37,668 bases of DNA from Candidatus Thorarchaeota archaeon (lineage in GTDB: Archaea > Asgardarchaeota > Thorarchaeia > Thorarchaeales > Thorarchaeaceae), in assembly GCA_016839445.1 (NCBI GenBank), contig JAEOUG010000065.1, positions 1 through 37,668 on the forward strand, in the 5' to 3' direction. This document shows positions 18,537-26,502 of the stretch, piece by piece (position 1 is the first letter of the stretch; each line of letters starts with the position of its first letter). A program made the translations under genes and the position numbers. The notes under the pieces were generated by a model. It did no database searches and was not told the origin of the DNA. It saw nothing but the letters and a program-made list of their open reading frames with translations.

Positions 18537-20273
18537 CTACTTGTGAGCGAACGCTACTCTGATGGCCCCATCAGACTCGAAGATTCTGCCAAAGCCTACC
18601 CTCTCGAACTGCAGAAAGGTGCCCACCGGGAGCGAGGCCAGCCCAGGCTCGGCGAAGCCCTCGGTACATGACCCGTCAATCTCAATTAGCTGAACGGGGA
18701 TGCAGTCTGCTTTGGGAATCCAGTGGATGATTGGACCATTGATTCTCCGGACTTCATCAACGGGAACACTGTGAAACTCGCCTGTTGGTGGTTTCTTCTC
18801 TGTGAGTGTGAAGTTGGCGAGGTCTTTCAGACGAAAGATACTTCCCTTACTCATTCCGTCTAGGTCTCGACCCTGCAGACCGAACTCCGCGCGGCCTTCC
18901 GAAGCGCTAATGGGAATCTCGCGCATTCCTCTATCGGGAAAATCAGGGTGAACCGGCACAGAGGCGGTCTCGATTCCAGGAGGTATTCCGGTGAGCTCTG
19001 TCCATACCGGATCCCGAACGAAGAAGGCTCTAGGAGCATCAGCATCCCGAATCTTCCGATTCTCGGAGTAGACAGACTTCATGGATATGGTGATGTCGAC
19101 AACACTGAGTCCTAGGTCTAGCATTGCCTTTCGGACTGCTTCCGGATCGATGCCTCGGCGCTGAAGGGACTGAAGACTCCATGTTCTCGGGTCATCCCAC
19201 CCAGCGTATGTTCCATCCATGACCTCACGTCGAGACTTGCTCTTACTCAGTTTGGCGTCCTGAAACTTCAGCCGGCCGTAGTAGAGGAGCTCTGGATGCT
19301 TCCATCCGTACAGGCTCCAGATGTGCTGCTCAATCTTCCCTTCCTTAACAAGGTCCTTTCCTCTCACAATGTGTGACACACCAAGCTCGTGGTCATCGAT
19401 GCCCCAGGAGTATTCCAGGAGAGGCCACACACGATATTTCGAACCGACACGAGGATGTTCGGTTTCGGAGATTCGCAGAATCACATGGTCACGCATTGCA
19501 GGGTCGGGGTCCTCCATTCCGGTCTTGAGTCGGACCGCTGCTGCGCGCTCAGGATAGGTTCCATCGAGCATCTTCTCCCATCGTTCGAGGTTTTCGTCAA
19601 CTGACAGAGACCTACACGCGCAGGCCTTACCCTTGATCTTGTGCTCTTTGCGCCAGACGTTCGCGTCGCAGTCGCATACGTAGGCCTCCTGCTTTCTTAT
19701 CAGATCGACTGCGTATTTGTAGAAGAGATCAAGTCGGTCGGACTTGTAGACCGTCCTGTGATACTTGACACCAAGATAGTCCAGGCCCTCAGGAATCAAA
19801 TCAAAGGCATCAGGCTCAACGACCTTCTCGACGGATCCTATAGTGTCGTCAAACACCAAGATCAACTCACCGTTGTATCTCTTCACGTAGTAGTCATTGA
19901 GAACGACCATCCTAGCGTTACCTATGTGGAGAGGACCTGATGGGAACGGAGCAAGTCTCATCACAACCTTGTCCCACTTCTCCAGATTCGGCAACTCAGG
20001 AGGCGCCTTGTCCTCCTCCGTATCAGGCTCAGTGTCGACCTCCAGAAGCTCAGGCGCGACCCGCTTCAGCTCAGCGACCTGCTCCTCAGGGCTCATCTTG
20101 CTTATTTCGGCCACGGACGCGCTCACCAAGTCCTTGACTTCCTTTGCTCGAGACCTGAGATCAGCTCTTGAGCCAAGAAGCACGCCCATTACTGATTTGA
20201 CATCCGGGGTCCCTTCATACTTGACTGCATTCTCTAGAACAGCCTTCCGGACCACATTCTGCAAGTCGCTCAT
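18537..20273 (-). CDS. gltX: Glutamyl-tRNA synthetase, archaeal type
   Basis: The product charges tRNA(Glu) with glutamate. A helical archaeal/eukaryotic N-terminal part (about 1-90) leads into the Rossmann fold with FPSGPLHIGN (HIGH motif) near residue 110. A CDC...CAC zinc knuckle follows, then KLSKSKSRR (KMSKS motif) near residue 340 and a beta-barrel anticodon domain. This is the class that may also serve tRNA(Gln) before amidation. I chose ATG 20273 (578 residues, MSDLQNVVRK), which fits the family's N-terminus and lies after the transcript start predicted from the TATA-like box at 20309-20316. An in-frame ATG at 20294 would lie before it. Confidence 0.93.
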   Translation of the reverse strand: MSDLQNVVRKAVLENAVKYEGTPDVKSVMGVLLGSRADLRSRAKEVKDLVSASVAEISKMSPEEQVAELKRVAPELLEVDTEPDTEEDKAPPELPNLEKWDKVVMRLAPFPSGPLHIGNARMVVLNDYYVKRYNGELILVFDDTIGSVEKVVEPDAFDLIPEGLDYLGVKYHRTVYKSDRLDLFYKYAVDLIRKQEAYVCDCDANVWRKEHKIKGKACACRSLSVDENLERWEKMLDGTYPERAAAVRLKTGMEDPDPAMRDHVILRISETEHPRVGSKYRVWPLLEYSWGIDDHELGVSHIVRGKDLVKEGKIEQHIWSLYGWKHPELLYYGRLKFQDAKLSKSKSRREVMDGTYAGWDDPRTWSLQSLQRRGIDPEAVRKAMLDLGLSVVDITISMKSVYSENRKIRDADAPRAFFVRDPVWTELTGIPPGIETASVPVHPDFPDRGMREIPISASEGRAEFGLQGRDLDGMSKGSIFRLKDLANFTLTEKKPPTGEFHSVPVDEVRRINGPIIHWIPKADCIPVQLIEIDGSCTEGFAEPGLASLPVGTFLQFERVGFGRIFESDGAIRVAFAHK

Positions 20274-20308
20274 CAACAACAGCTCTCGTTCCATTCTCTT
20301 GGTGGTTC

Positions 20309-20316
20309 ATTTAACT
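20309..20316 (-). promoter_or_regulatory. TATA-like box of gltX
   Basis: On the minus strand AGTTAAAT lies about 36-43 bases before the chosen gltX start and predicts a transcript start near 20286. This favours ATG 20273 over ATG 20294. Confidence 0.45.
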
Positions 20317-20372
20317 TTGACTCACATTGCACAGTTTCAATGACGTTGAGAGGTTTGTATCTCACGGAGACG

Positions 20373-20380
20373 CTTATTTG
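20373..20380 (+). promoter_or_regulatory. TATA-like box of the acidic zinc-ribbon gene
   Basis: CTTATTTG lies about 50 bases before the GTG at 20429 and predicts a transcript start near 20402. It is divergent from the gltX promoter. Confidence 0.35.
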
Positions 20381-20428
20381 GGGAATTTGGGGAACCTAAG
20401 TAGTAAATCTCGACTCAGGTGCGAAGTA

Positions 20429-20740
20429 GTGTCCGAGCTCAAGTGTTGTAAGAGATGTGGTGCCTTCTACACCTGCACGCACAAGGGCGAATGCTGCCCT
20501 GAGTGCCAGTGGTATGATCCCTCAGACAATGTCTGTCTGGCACTGCCCGAAAAGAAGAGGTTGAAGCGCCGGGAATCAGTGGAAGAGGGTAGTCCCGAAC
20601 TCGACCCGGAGACCTTCCTCTTCGAGGACGATGATGAGGACGAAGACCTGGATGTAGCCGAAGATGCGGGCCTCTCTGATGATGATGATGACGAGGACCT
20701 GGATGAAGACTTCGACATCGATCTGGATGAGGACTGGTAG
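20429..20740 (+). CDS. Small zinc-ribbon protein with long acidic tail
   Basis: The 103-residue product has a compact cysteine cluster (LKCCKRCGAFYTCTHKGECCPEC, residues about 4-26) that should bind zinc, a basic patch (KKRLKRRES), and a tail of about 55 residues that is nearly all Asp and Glu. I chose GTG 20429 because AGGTG lies 7 bases before it; the longer frame from TTG 20327 has no ribosome site and a poor N-terminus. Acidic tails of this kind are known from histone chaperones and other binders of basic proteins, so a chromatin or ribosome partner is conceivable, but no family is recognised. Its stop lies 2 bases from the stop of the convergent YdjM-like gene. Confidence 0.75.
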   Translation: MSELKCCKRCGAFYTCTHKGECCPECQWYDPSDNVCLALPEKKRLKRRESVEEGSPELDPETFLFEDDDEDEDLDVAEDAGLSDDDDDEDLDEDFDIDLDEDW

Positions 20741-20742
20741 CT

Positions 20743-21525
20743 CTAGGTTGGGAGATTCAGGAAGTACAGCCCCAGCAGCGCAACTGCTACCCACACAAGT
20801 CCTGTAGCATGACCCACGAGCCAGTTGCGAGCCCCTTTCTTACCTATCTTGATTGGCCCAAGGGGTTTCAATCCTGCCGGTGCACTCTGATCCGGATCTA
20901 CTGCTCTCCATACTATCTCCAGCGGGTTTGCATCACTTGGGAAAATGTCCAGATAGAGATGCGAGGCATATCCAAGAAGGAAGAGGGCTGTGACATAGTA
21001 CTCGACCTCAGCACCTACTGCAAGGGGAGAGCCGGCATCCGCTATCCGAGCTGCTACACTAACGATTGTAGTCATCGTGACAAGAAGAGGCAAGATCATG
21101 CTGTGGAAAATGATGTTGCGATGACGCGAGATACCCAGGAAAGGAATGTCCCAATCGGGCATGAGTGCCCCGGTGACTGTTATCAGGGCCCCAATGAAGA
21201 TGGAGATGTTGCCATAGACCGCGACGCCAGTGGTATACTGGTAGACGAGGGTGCCACCAAGCGAGCCCAGACAGAACAATACAAAGGACATGGCGCCTAC
21301 AGCCCCCTTGTTACTCGTGGTCCGAATCTTCATGTTCTTGTGGGGTGCTTTGTAGTAGAGTATGGGGACGCAGACAATCACTGCCACCACTCCACCCGCA
21401 CCATAGTAGAACATCAGTTCAGCCAGTGAGCCGAGGTCAGACATGTACACTGAGAAAGCGTAGAGCAACGTGTACAGGCCAACGAATAGCGAGAAAGCGA
21501 ACACCATGTGCGATACTCTGTTCAT
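20743..21525 (-). CDS. YdjM/DUF457-like membrane metal-dependent hydrolase
   Basis: The 260-residue polytopic membrane protein has about seven hydrophobic segments and the metal-site pattern of the YdjM (DUF457) family: His6 in the first helix, PDWD at 123-126, HRNIIFH at 135-141 and HLYLD with His189 and Asp193. The fold resembles membrane phospholipase C-like enzymes, so it may act on lipid head groups; the substrate is unknown. The ATG has GCGGAG 9 bases upstream. It starts 47 bases after the EAP30-domain gene on the same strand and is probably in its transcript, linking a membrane enzyme to an ESCRT-II-like protein. Confidence 0.8.
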   Translation of the reverse strand: MNRVSHMVFAFSLFVGLYTLLYAFSVYMSDLGSLAELMFYYGAGGVVAVIVCVPILYYKAPHKNMKIRTTSNKGAVGAMSFVLFCLGSLGGTLVYQYTTGVAVYGNISIFIGALITVTGALMPDWDIPFLGISRHRNIIFHSMILPLLVTMTTIVSVAARIADAGSPLAVGAEVEYYVTALFLLGYASHLYLDIFPSDANPLEIVWRAVDPDQSAPAGLKPLGPIKIGKKGARNWLVGHATGLVWVAVALLGLYFLNLPT

Positions 21526-21572
21526 CGTGCCAAACTCCGCGAAGCCTAGCGAGCTCAGTGAGTACGACTATC

Positions 21573-23933
21573 TTATTTCTTTCCCCGTCGCAGGCCCGGA
21601 AACCAGTACTGTGTACTTCGTGAATAACTCCTTTGCTCCTTGGCGACTCCGGTTTCCACAAGCAGCGACAATGCCTTTCTTGCTCGCTCCTCAGTCCAGT
21701 TCAGCCCAACTACAACATCCTCGAAACTAAGATTCCCCTCCCGCTCCGCTGCGAGACCAAGTACTAGTTGAGGATCGTCAGTGAGCGCAACTGGCACGAA
21801 TTCCACAAGAAGCGCGCCTCCCTCAAGTGTTGAGAGGCCTTGGATCAGCCCTTCACCAGACATATCGTTGATAATGCTCTCAACCTCGTCACTTTCAGTT
21901 GCCCACCCGAGATTGTCAAGTCGAACAAGAAGCTCGGAAAGCAACATGATCCCTCCAGACTGCTTGGACTCCTCGGCTGTGCGGAGGATGTCCCTCCTCA
22001 AACCGTCTCTCCGGTCGTCCCTCTTCAATAGCCTTCGAACCATGCCTTGCTGCTTCTTTGCCTCTGCTATCCAGGCTTCTGGCTCGTATCCGAGCTCAGT
22101 AAGCAGCTCGGAAAGCGCGCTGCGATATGCAGGGATGGATAGGAGGGTCTGCCCCTGCGTCTCAAAGGCTTCTCCAAGTCGCTCGCGAATGACGTCGAGT
22201 CTCCTAGCGCGGTCAACGAGCTCGTCCAGGCGGGCTGCCACTTGCTCCTCGTGCGAGAGGGGTGTCAGAACGATAGGGATGGTCACATCATCAACAGCAT
22301 CAAGGACGAATTCAAAGACACGATCGGAGTGTCCTCTTGCTCTCACAGTACCCTCGTAGCGGCTCTTGGGAAGGAAGGTCTCAACGATGCCCCTTCTGTC
22401 CGACTCAAGGACCAACGCGCCAAGTTCAACCTCTGCACCCTCAACTGCTCGGCCTGACTCATCGTGTATGTGGAATCTCACCCTACAGCCTGAACCGTCA
22501 ATGGGAGAAATCGTGTGCCGCCGAGTCCGTTTTCTCAGGCGCCCCTCAGGAATCGAGGAAATCATCTTCTCGAGATCTTCGAGCATCTGAGGCTTCAGTA
22601 GACCATCAGCTACAAGGGAGCGGGCTCCATCAAGAATGATCCTTCGAGAGGACTTCAATGACAAGAGATTGTGCTGACTTGACAACTCCCGAATGCGTTT
22701 CCTGAAGGTGACATCTGTGTTGGCATAGTCCTCGAGCATGGCTCTCAGGGCGTCTATGGCGTGGGACGAGGACGTGAACGTATCAACGAAGTCCTTCCTT
22801 CGCCCTATGGCTTCGTCGGTGTCTACGAGATGAGAAGGTGGATAAACGCGAACCTGGAGAAGGCCCTTCTTCGTATAACCCACAATTACGAACGGAACAA
22901 GTAGGCTTGTGTCAGTTCCTTCAGAGTCTAGGCTGGCAGTAATGGAGATGTTTGCGATATCGCGCTCCAATCGATCGATTGCCTTCTTGGCCTGCTCAGC
23001 CTTGGCCTTCAAGTTCTCTGACTCTGATAGGATCTTCTTAGAGCTCTCTCCGATAGAGCCCGAGATGGATTCTCTGCGGCCCAGGTCTCTTTTGAGAGCG
23101 GTCTTCCGGGCATCCAGAGTCCTCATGACGTCTTCTTCCTTGGAAGAGTCTGATCCTGAGGATCGAACCCGCACTAGTTCTGCTTCAAGCCGCTCTATCT
23201 GGTCTTCGAGGGATGAGATTCGTTGCTCCAGTCTTGACAATGCAGGACCTGCATCGGCTTCGAGGACTCCGACGATGGACTCGACCTTTCTAGATATCCT
23301 AGCAGGGATTTCATCTACTAGCAGAGGGCCAGATTCCAACGACTCCATAGTGGTTCGTATCTGTTCAACTGCGGCATCAAAGTCCTGGGACTGCAGAATC
23401 CCAGGAAGTAGTATCGAATAGTCCTCTGTGTCTTGTCGAGAGGGGCGCTCTATGAAACGGGCCACACCCGGGGCAAGAAGGCCGCTCAGCAGTCCGAGGA
23501 ATGAACGGTCCTCGGACAGACTGATCTTGTCTAGCTCAGCATTCGCACGTTCGATGCAAGCAAGTACATCCTTGGAGTCTCGCGCATCCTTAAGGCAGTT
23601 CTCTATGTCCTGGCAATCTATCCGAGGGACTATTCTAAGGGACTCACTAGCTATTCCTACTTGCTCAATGAGACAGTGACGTCCTGAGCTTGAGGCAGGA
23701 ATCAGTACGACAGGAAGGTACCCCTTGAGAAGGAACTCCAGGTCCCTTCCCTCACTCTCCTCGATGGCCCTGATCGTCATCGAGGCCAGGAAGTATTCCT
23801 CTGGTACAGCCTGCTCCATAGGTTGACCGCCCGCCAGCTGCAGCTTCCTAGTGGCTGCGGCTGGAACAATGAGTCTTCGGCGGTCCATCTTCCTAAGTAT
23901 CTCCGAAGAGAGAACCAAGGCAATGCTTTTCAT
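21573..23933 (-). CDS. Coiled-coil protein with C-terminal ESCRT-II EAP30 (Vps22/Vps36-like) domain
   Basis: The 786-residue product has an unrecognised N-terminal part (1-215), a coiled coil (about 229-330), a mixed segment (343-460), a small beta-sandwich resembling carboxypeptidase-regulatory domains (482-558), and a C-terminal region (560-786) that reads like a full EAP30 domain. IPAYRSALSELLTELGYEPEA (600-620) fits the helical part before the first winged helix of SNF8/Vps22. SGGIMLLSELLVRL then starts the first winged helix, and LNWTEERARKAL with YWFPGL near the end marks the second. Eukaryotic SNF8 is about 260 residues, so this is a large fusion. The frame starts at ATG 23933; ATG 23888 fits better with the TATA-like box at 23938-23945. 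No other ESCRT gene is nearby. The domain call is strong; the cellular role is inferred. Confidence 0.8.
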   Translation of the reverse strand: MKSIALVLSSEILRKMDRRRLIVPAAATRKLQLAGGQPMEQAVPEEYFLASMTIRAIEESEGRDLEFLLKGYLPVVLIPASSSGRHCLIEQVGIASESLRIVPRIDCQDIENCLKDARDSKDVLACIERANAELDKISLSEDRSFLGLLSGLLAPGVARFIERPSRQDTEDYSILLPGILQSQDFDAAVEQIRTTMESLESGPLLVDEIPARISRKVESIVGVLEADAGPALSRLEQRISSLEDQIERLEAELVRVRSSGSDSSKEEDVMRTLDARKTALKRDLGRRESISGSIGESSKKILSESENLKAKAEQAKKAIDRLERDIANISITASLDSEGTDTSLLVPFVIVGYTKKGLLQVRVYPPSHLVDTDEAIGRRKDFVDTFTSSSHAIDALRAMLEDYANTDVTFRKRIRELSSQHNLLSLKSSRRIILDGARSLVADGLLKPQMLEDLEKMISSIPEGRLRKRTRRHTISPIDGSGCRVRFHIHDESGRAVEGAEVELGALVLESDRRGIVETFLPKSRYEGTVRARGHSDRVFEFVLDAVDDVTIPIVLTPLSHEEQVAARLDELVDRARRLDVIRERLGEAFETQGQTLLSIPAYRSALSELLTELGYEPEAWIAEAKKQQGMVRRLLKRDDRRDGLRRDILRTAEESKQSGGIMLLSELLVRLDNLGWATESDEVESIINDMSGEGLIQGLSTLEGGALLVEFVPVALTDDPQLVLGLAAEREGNLSFEDVVVGLNWTEERARKALSLLVETGVAKEQRSYSRSTQYWFPGLRRGKK

Positions 23934-23937
23934 ACTT

Positions 23938-23945
23938 TCTTATAG
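23938..23945. promoter_or_regulatory. TATA-like box between the EAP30 gene and the zinc-finger gene
   Basis: TCTTATAG on the plus strand lies about 50 bases before ATG 23993. On the minus strand CTATAAGA would place the EAP30 gene's transcript start near 23916, downstream of its first ATG (23933) but upstream of ATG 23888. Confidence 0.4.
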
Positions 23946-23992
23946 AGATTCAAGTCGCGCCCTGTGCCAACATGCCGATGGAAGGTCTCAGA

Positions 23993-24376
23993 ATGAGCGA
24001 GGAAAACCATCTCCTTCTTCCGTATTGCCCCTACTGCGGCAACTACAAGGGAGTCGGAGTATGCCCCGATAGGAATTGCCATGGACACAGCCAAGAGAAG
24101 CTCATGTCATACAGCGCCTCCAAGATCGAGACACAGCCCAAGGACCGCAGAGGAATGTGTGCAATATGCGGAGAAGTGGCTGTCAGCATCTGTGGCTCTT
24201 GCTACGGGTTCTATTGTGAGAAGCACAGCCAGGGCCGAGAAAGAGAAACGCTTGACTCTATGAACCAAAGGCTCGGCACATGCGCCGTGTGTGGAAGGCT
24301 GGTATGTGAGCATTGCTGGATTCTTGACAAGAAAGGCAAGATTATGTGTCTTCAGCATCTTGAGCATGTCCGATAG
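23993..24376 (+). CDS. Small multi-zinc-finger protein
   Basis: The 127-residue product carries three cysteine/histidine clusters: CPYCGNYKGVGVCPDRNCHGH near the start, CAICGEVAVSICGSC with a following C-x2-H near the middle, and CAVCGRLVCEHC with C-x2-H at the end. The last two resemble B-box or RING-like cross-brace zinc modules, which suggests protein binding rather than catalysis. I chose ATG 23993 because AAGGT lies about 7 bases upstream; ATG 23972 is in frame but lacks a ribosome site. It is the first gene of a plus-strand run that includes the longin-GTPase. No exact family is recognised. Confidence 0.75.
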   Translation: MSEENHLLLPYCPYCGNYKGVGVCPDRNCHGHSQEKLMSYSASKIETQPKDRRGMCAICGEVAVSICGSCYGFYCEKHSQGRERETLDSMNQRLGTCAVCGRLVCEHCWILDKKGKIMCLQHLEHVR

Positions 24377-24434
24377 CAGAGCACCATAGTCCTTCTCTAG
24401 GTCTGTGGAGCAATCTAGCTACGTAGGGGTCAAA

Positions 24435-24442
24435 CTAATATG
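24435..24442 (+). promoter_or_regulatory. TATA-like box of the longin-like/GTPase gene pair
   Basis: CTAATATG lies 33-40 bases before ATG 24475 and predicts a short leader of about 11 bases. Confidence 0.4.
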
Positions 24443-24474
24443 CCCTAGGTACATTTCCGAGGTCGGGACAGGAT

Positions 24475-25590
24475 ATGCCAGAAGCAACCTTTGTAGTCCA
24501 ACTTGATGACCTGCATGGCTTCGTAGTGAAGCATCGCCATCCCGCGAAACTCACACTGAATGAGAGGATTCTCAATCTGCTCTTCTATGAGCAGCAGAAA
24601 GCGACTCGTGAAGAGGTGAGCTACGCGGAGATAGAGGGGTTGAAATTCATCACCTACAGCTCTCCCGCATATCCTGGAATGATGGTATGCTCCATTCTCG
24701 GCCCTGACGAAACCGTGGCGGACGTTCGCAACGAAGTGTCAGGTTCCGGCAGATTGATTCTGGCCCTCATGGCCGATGATCCTGAGGCTGTAGACTTGGC
24801 CGAGATCCTCAAGAGTGGTAAGACACTCTCGGGGCTAACGGACGAGCAGAGATTCGCAGAGATCTTCTTGACACCATCATCCGCTCTTCTTCTCGAGAGG
24901 ATGCAAACAGAGGGCGTTGAGAAGTCAGCCAAGCTCTCAATCTGGTTGAAGAGCCAAACACAGAGCGACGAAGTGGACATCCGTGAGGCTATGGACCCTC
25001 TAATGAAATCAGGCGTAGTAAGGGTCGAGATGGTTGGGAAGACAGCGGAAACAGTATTCCTAGTGAAAGACCTCTTCGGATTCAGAGAACCTCCCGTCGA
25101 GTCTGTGGCAAAGGCAATAGAGATGATGCCATCAATGGCGCAGAAGTATCGCAGCTTCGTGGCCGAGTTCTTCTCTCCACCACCTCCGAACAAGGGCTAC
25201 AATCCGACGATTCCTGTGTATGACCCCAACTCCCCCATATTGGAGGACCGAGAGCACATCTCAAAGCTACTCTCAGACAGGCTTCACTTCATGGTTCTGG
25301 ACTGCCTCAGGGAGCAACCACTCACTGCGGCCCAGATCTCAGAGAAGACCGCCCTTCCAGAGGCGGCTGTCATGAAAGTCCTCTGGTCACTGGAATCAGA
25401 GAAGGTCGCGGTCAGATTCGAGGAAGAGGATGTCTGGGCCCTCCTGACGAACCCAAGAATCCAGGCGTTCATGCCCGAGTATCTATTGCCTATAGTTGCG
25501 AAGAAGCTATCAGAGAAAGAGATTTCACCGGAGGCTGCTCGCCGACATATCCAACTCCTAATAGAGAACTGGGGTGAACAGAGTGATTAG
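24475..25590 (+). CDS. Longin-like N-terminus plus winged-helix protein, GTPase partner candidate
   Basis: The 371-residue product matches no family I can name. The first 100 residues (FVVQLDDLHGFVVKHRHP, then a helix, then several strands) have the order of elements of a longin/roadblock-type fold; this is inference from the pattern. Two winged-helix-like parts follow: about 145-205 (ending VFLVKDLFGF) and about 265-325 (HFMVLDCLREQPLTAAQISE). A proline-rich linker (PPPPNKG) lies between them. The C-terminus is helical. Its last codons overlap the start of the longin-GTPase gene, so the two proteins are made together and may bind. It could be a GTPase regulator or an adaptor with ESCRT-II-like architecture. 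Confidence 0.7.
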   Translation: MPEATFVVQLDDLHGFVVKHRHPAKLTLNERILNLLFYEQQKATREEVSYAEIEGLKFITYSSPAYPGMMVCSILGPDETVADVRNEVSGSGRLILALMADDPEAVDLAEILKSGKTLSGLTDEQRFAEIFLTPSSALLLERMQTEGVEKSAKLSIWLKSQTQSDEVDIREAMDPLMKSGVVRVEMVGKTAETVFLVKDLFGFREPPVESVAKAIEMMPSMAQKYRSFVAEFFSPPPPNKGYNPTIPVYDPNSPILEDREHISKLLSDRLHFMVLDCLREQPLTAAQISEKTALPEAAVMKVLWSLESEKVAVRFEEEDVWALLTNPRIQAFMPEYLLPIVAKKLSEKEISPEAARRHIQLLIENWGEQSD

Positions 25591-26434
25591 AAGCGTCTAT
25601 GTTCTCGGCGAACAAGGGAACATGATATACTCCAAGGACTATGCCAAGAGTGAGCACAAGGATAGCCTAGTGGAGTTCCTCGTGAACCTTTCACAGTTCC
25701 TCAGGACAGTTGACCTTGAGGAGAAGACCGAGCATATGAGCGCCGCAGTTTCAAGGATATTCTACACCAAACGAAATCCGTTCACCTTCATGTTCGTGGC
25801 CGACAAGGCAGACGACGCCACACAGATAGACGAAAAGATGGGACAGATGGTTGACTTCTTCATGAAGGACTACGCCAACCTGGCCCTCGCGAACCAACCT
25901 CTTGATGGCTTCGACGAGAAGGTCGACGAGATTGCTGTCACCATGGTCAAAGTGGCAATCCTTGGCTTCGCAGGCGTTGGCAAGACAACCACCCTCCACC
26001 TCCTCCGTGGAGAGACCCTACCACTCGTACACGACCCGACGATAGGCGTTTCAATCAAGAAGTTGCCTGAGGAAGTTGAGAACGCCAACATCGTGCTCTG
26101 GGACCTAGCAGGGCAGAGCCGCTTCAGCATACTGTGGGCCAAGATGATAGCCAATGCGCAAGTAGTCATCATCGTCACAGATAGTACTCTGGAGAATGTT
26201 CTCCGTAGCAAGAAACTAGTGACGCTTGTCAAGGAGGAAGTCCCTGATGCGAAGGTCATTGGCATTGCGAACAAACAGGACCTTCCAACGGCGCTCACGC
26301 CAGAGCGAGTGGGCCAGATTCTCGGCATCCCAACCTACGAGCTTGTCGCCATCGATATCTCATACAGGGACCGCCTGATTTCAATCATCAGGAGAGCCAT
26401 TCTTGAGGGCAAGGCTGAGGCAAAGGCAGCCTAG
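25583..26434 (+). CDS. Arf/SR-beta-like small GTPase with N-terminal longin-type domain
   Basis: The product has two parts. Residues 1-118 (IRSVYVLGEQGNMIYSKDY at the start, strands ending FTFMFVADK, then helices) follow the pattern of longin domains. Residues 120-283 are a Ras-superfamily GTPase of Arf/SR-beta type: P-loop GFAGVGKTT at 128-136, switch I Thr in HDPTIG at 153, DLAGQ at 174-178 with the catalytic Gln, and NKQD at 230-233. The G5 motif is weak (AIDIS). There is no C-terminal prenylation-type cysteine; if it reaches membranes, the longin part or a partner must bring it. I chose GTG 25583, which has GGGGTG 6 bases upstream; GTG 25574 is also in frame. The start overlaps the preceding gene by 8 bases. 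Confidence 0.88.
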   Translation: MIRSVYVLGEQGNMIYSKDYAKSEHKDSLVEFLVNLSQFLRTVDLEEKTEHMSAAVSRIFYTKRNPFTFMFVADKADDATQIDEKMGQMVDFFMKDYANLALANQPLDGFDEKVDEIAVTMVKVAILGFAGVGKTTTLHLLRGETLPLVHDPTIGVSIKKLPEEVENANIVLWDLAGQSRFSILWAKMIANAQVVIIVTDSTLENVLRSKKLVTLVKEEVPDAKVIGIANKQDLPTALTPERVGQILGIPTYELVAIDISYRDRLISIIRRAILEGKAEAKAA

Positions 26435-26502
26435 AAGATTCAGTCCAGCCGCGAAACCTTAAGTCTGCTCAGAACAGAGTCATACCCGGAAGGGAGAACC
26501 TG

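Noticed and set aside
20809-21429. A 206-codon plus-strand frame opposite the YdjM-like gene
   Set aside because: The minus-strand membrane protein has clear metal motifs; the opposite frame has none.
21573-23933. Coiled coil of the EAP30 protein as a CdvA or ESCRT-III (Snf7) domain
   Set aside because: The helix pattern is a generic two-stranded coiled coil; no MIM motif or basic Snf7 core is seen.
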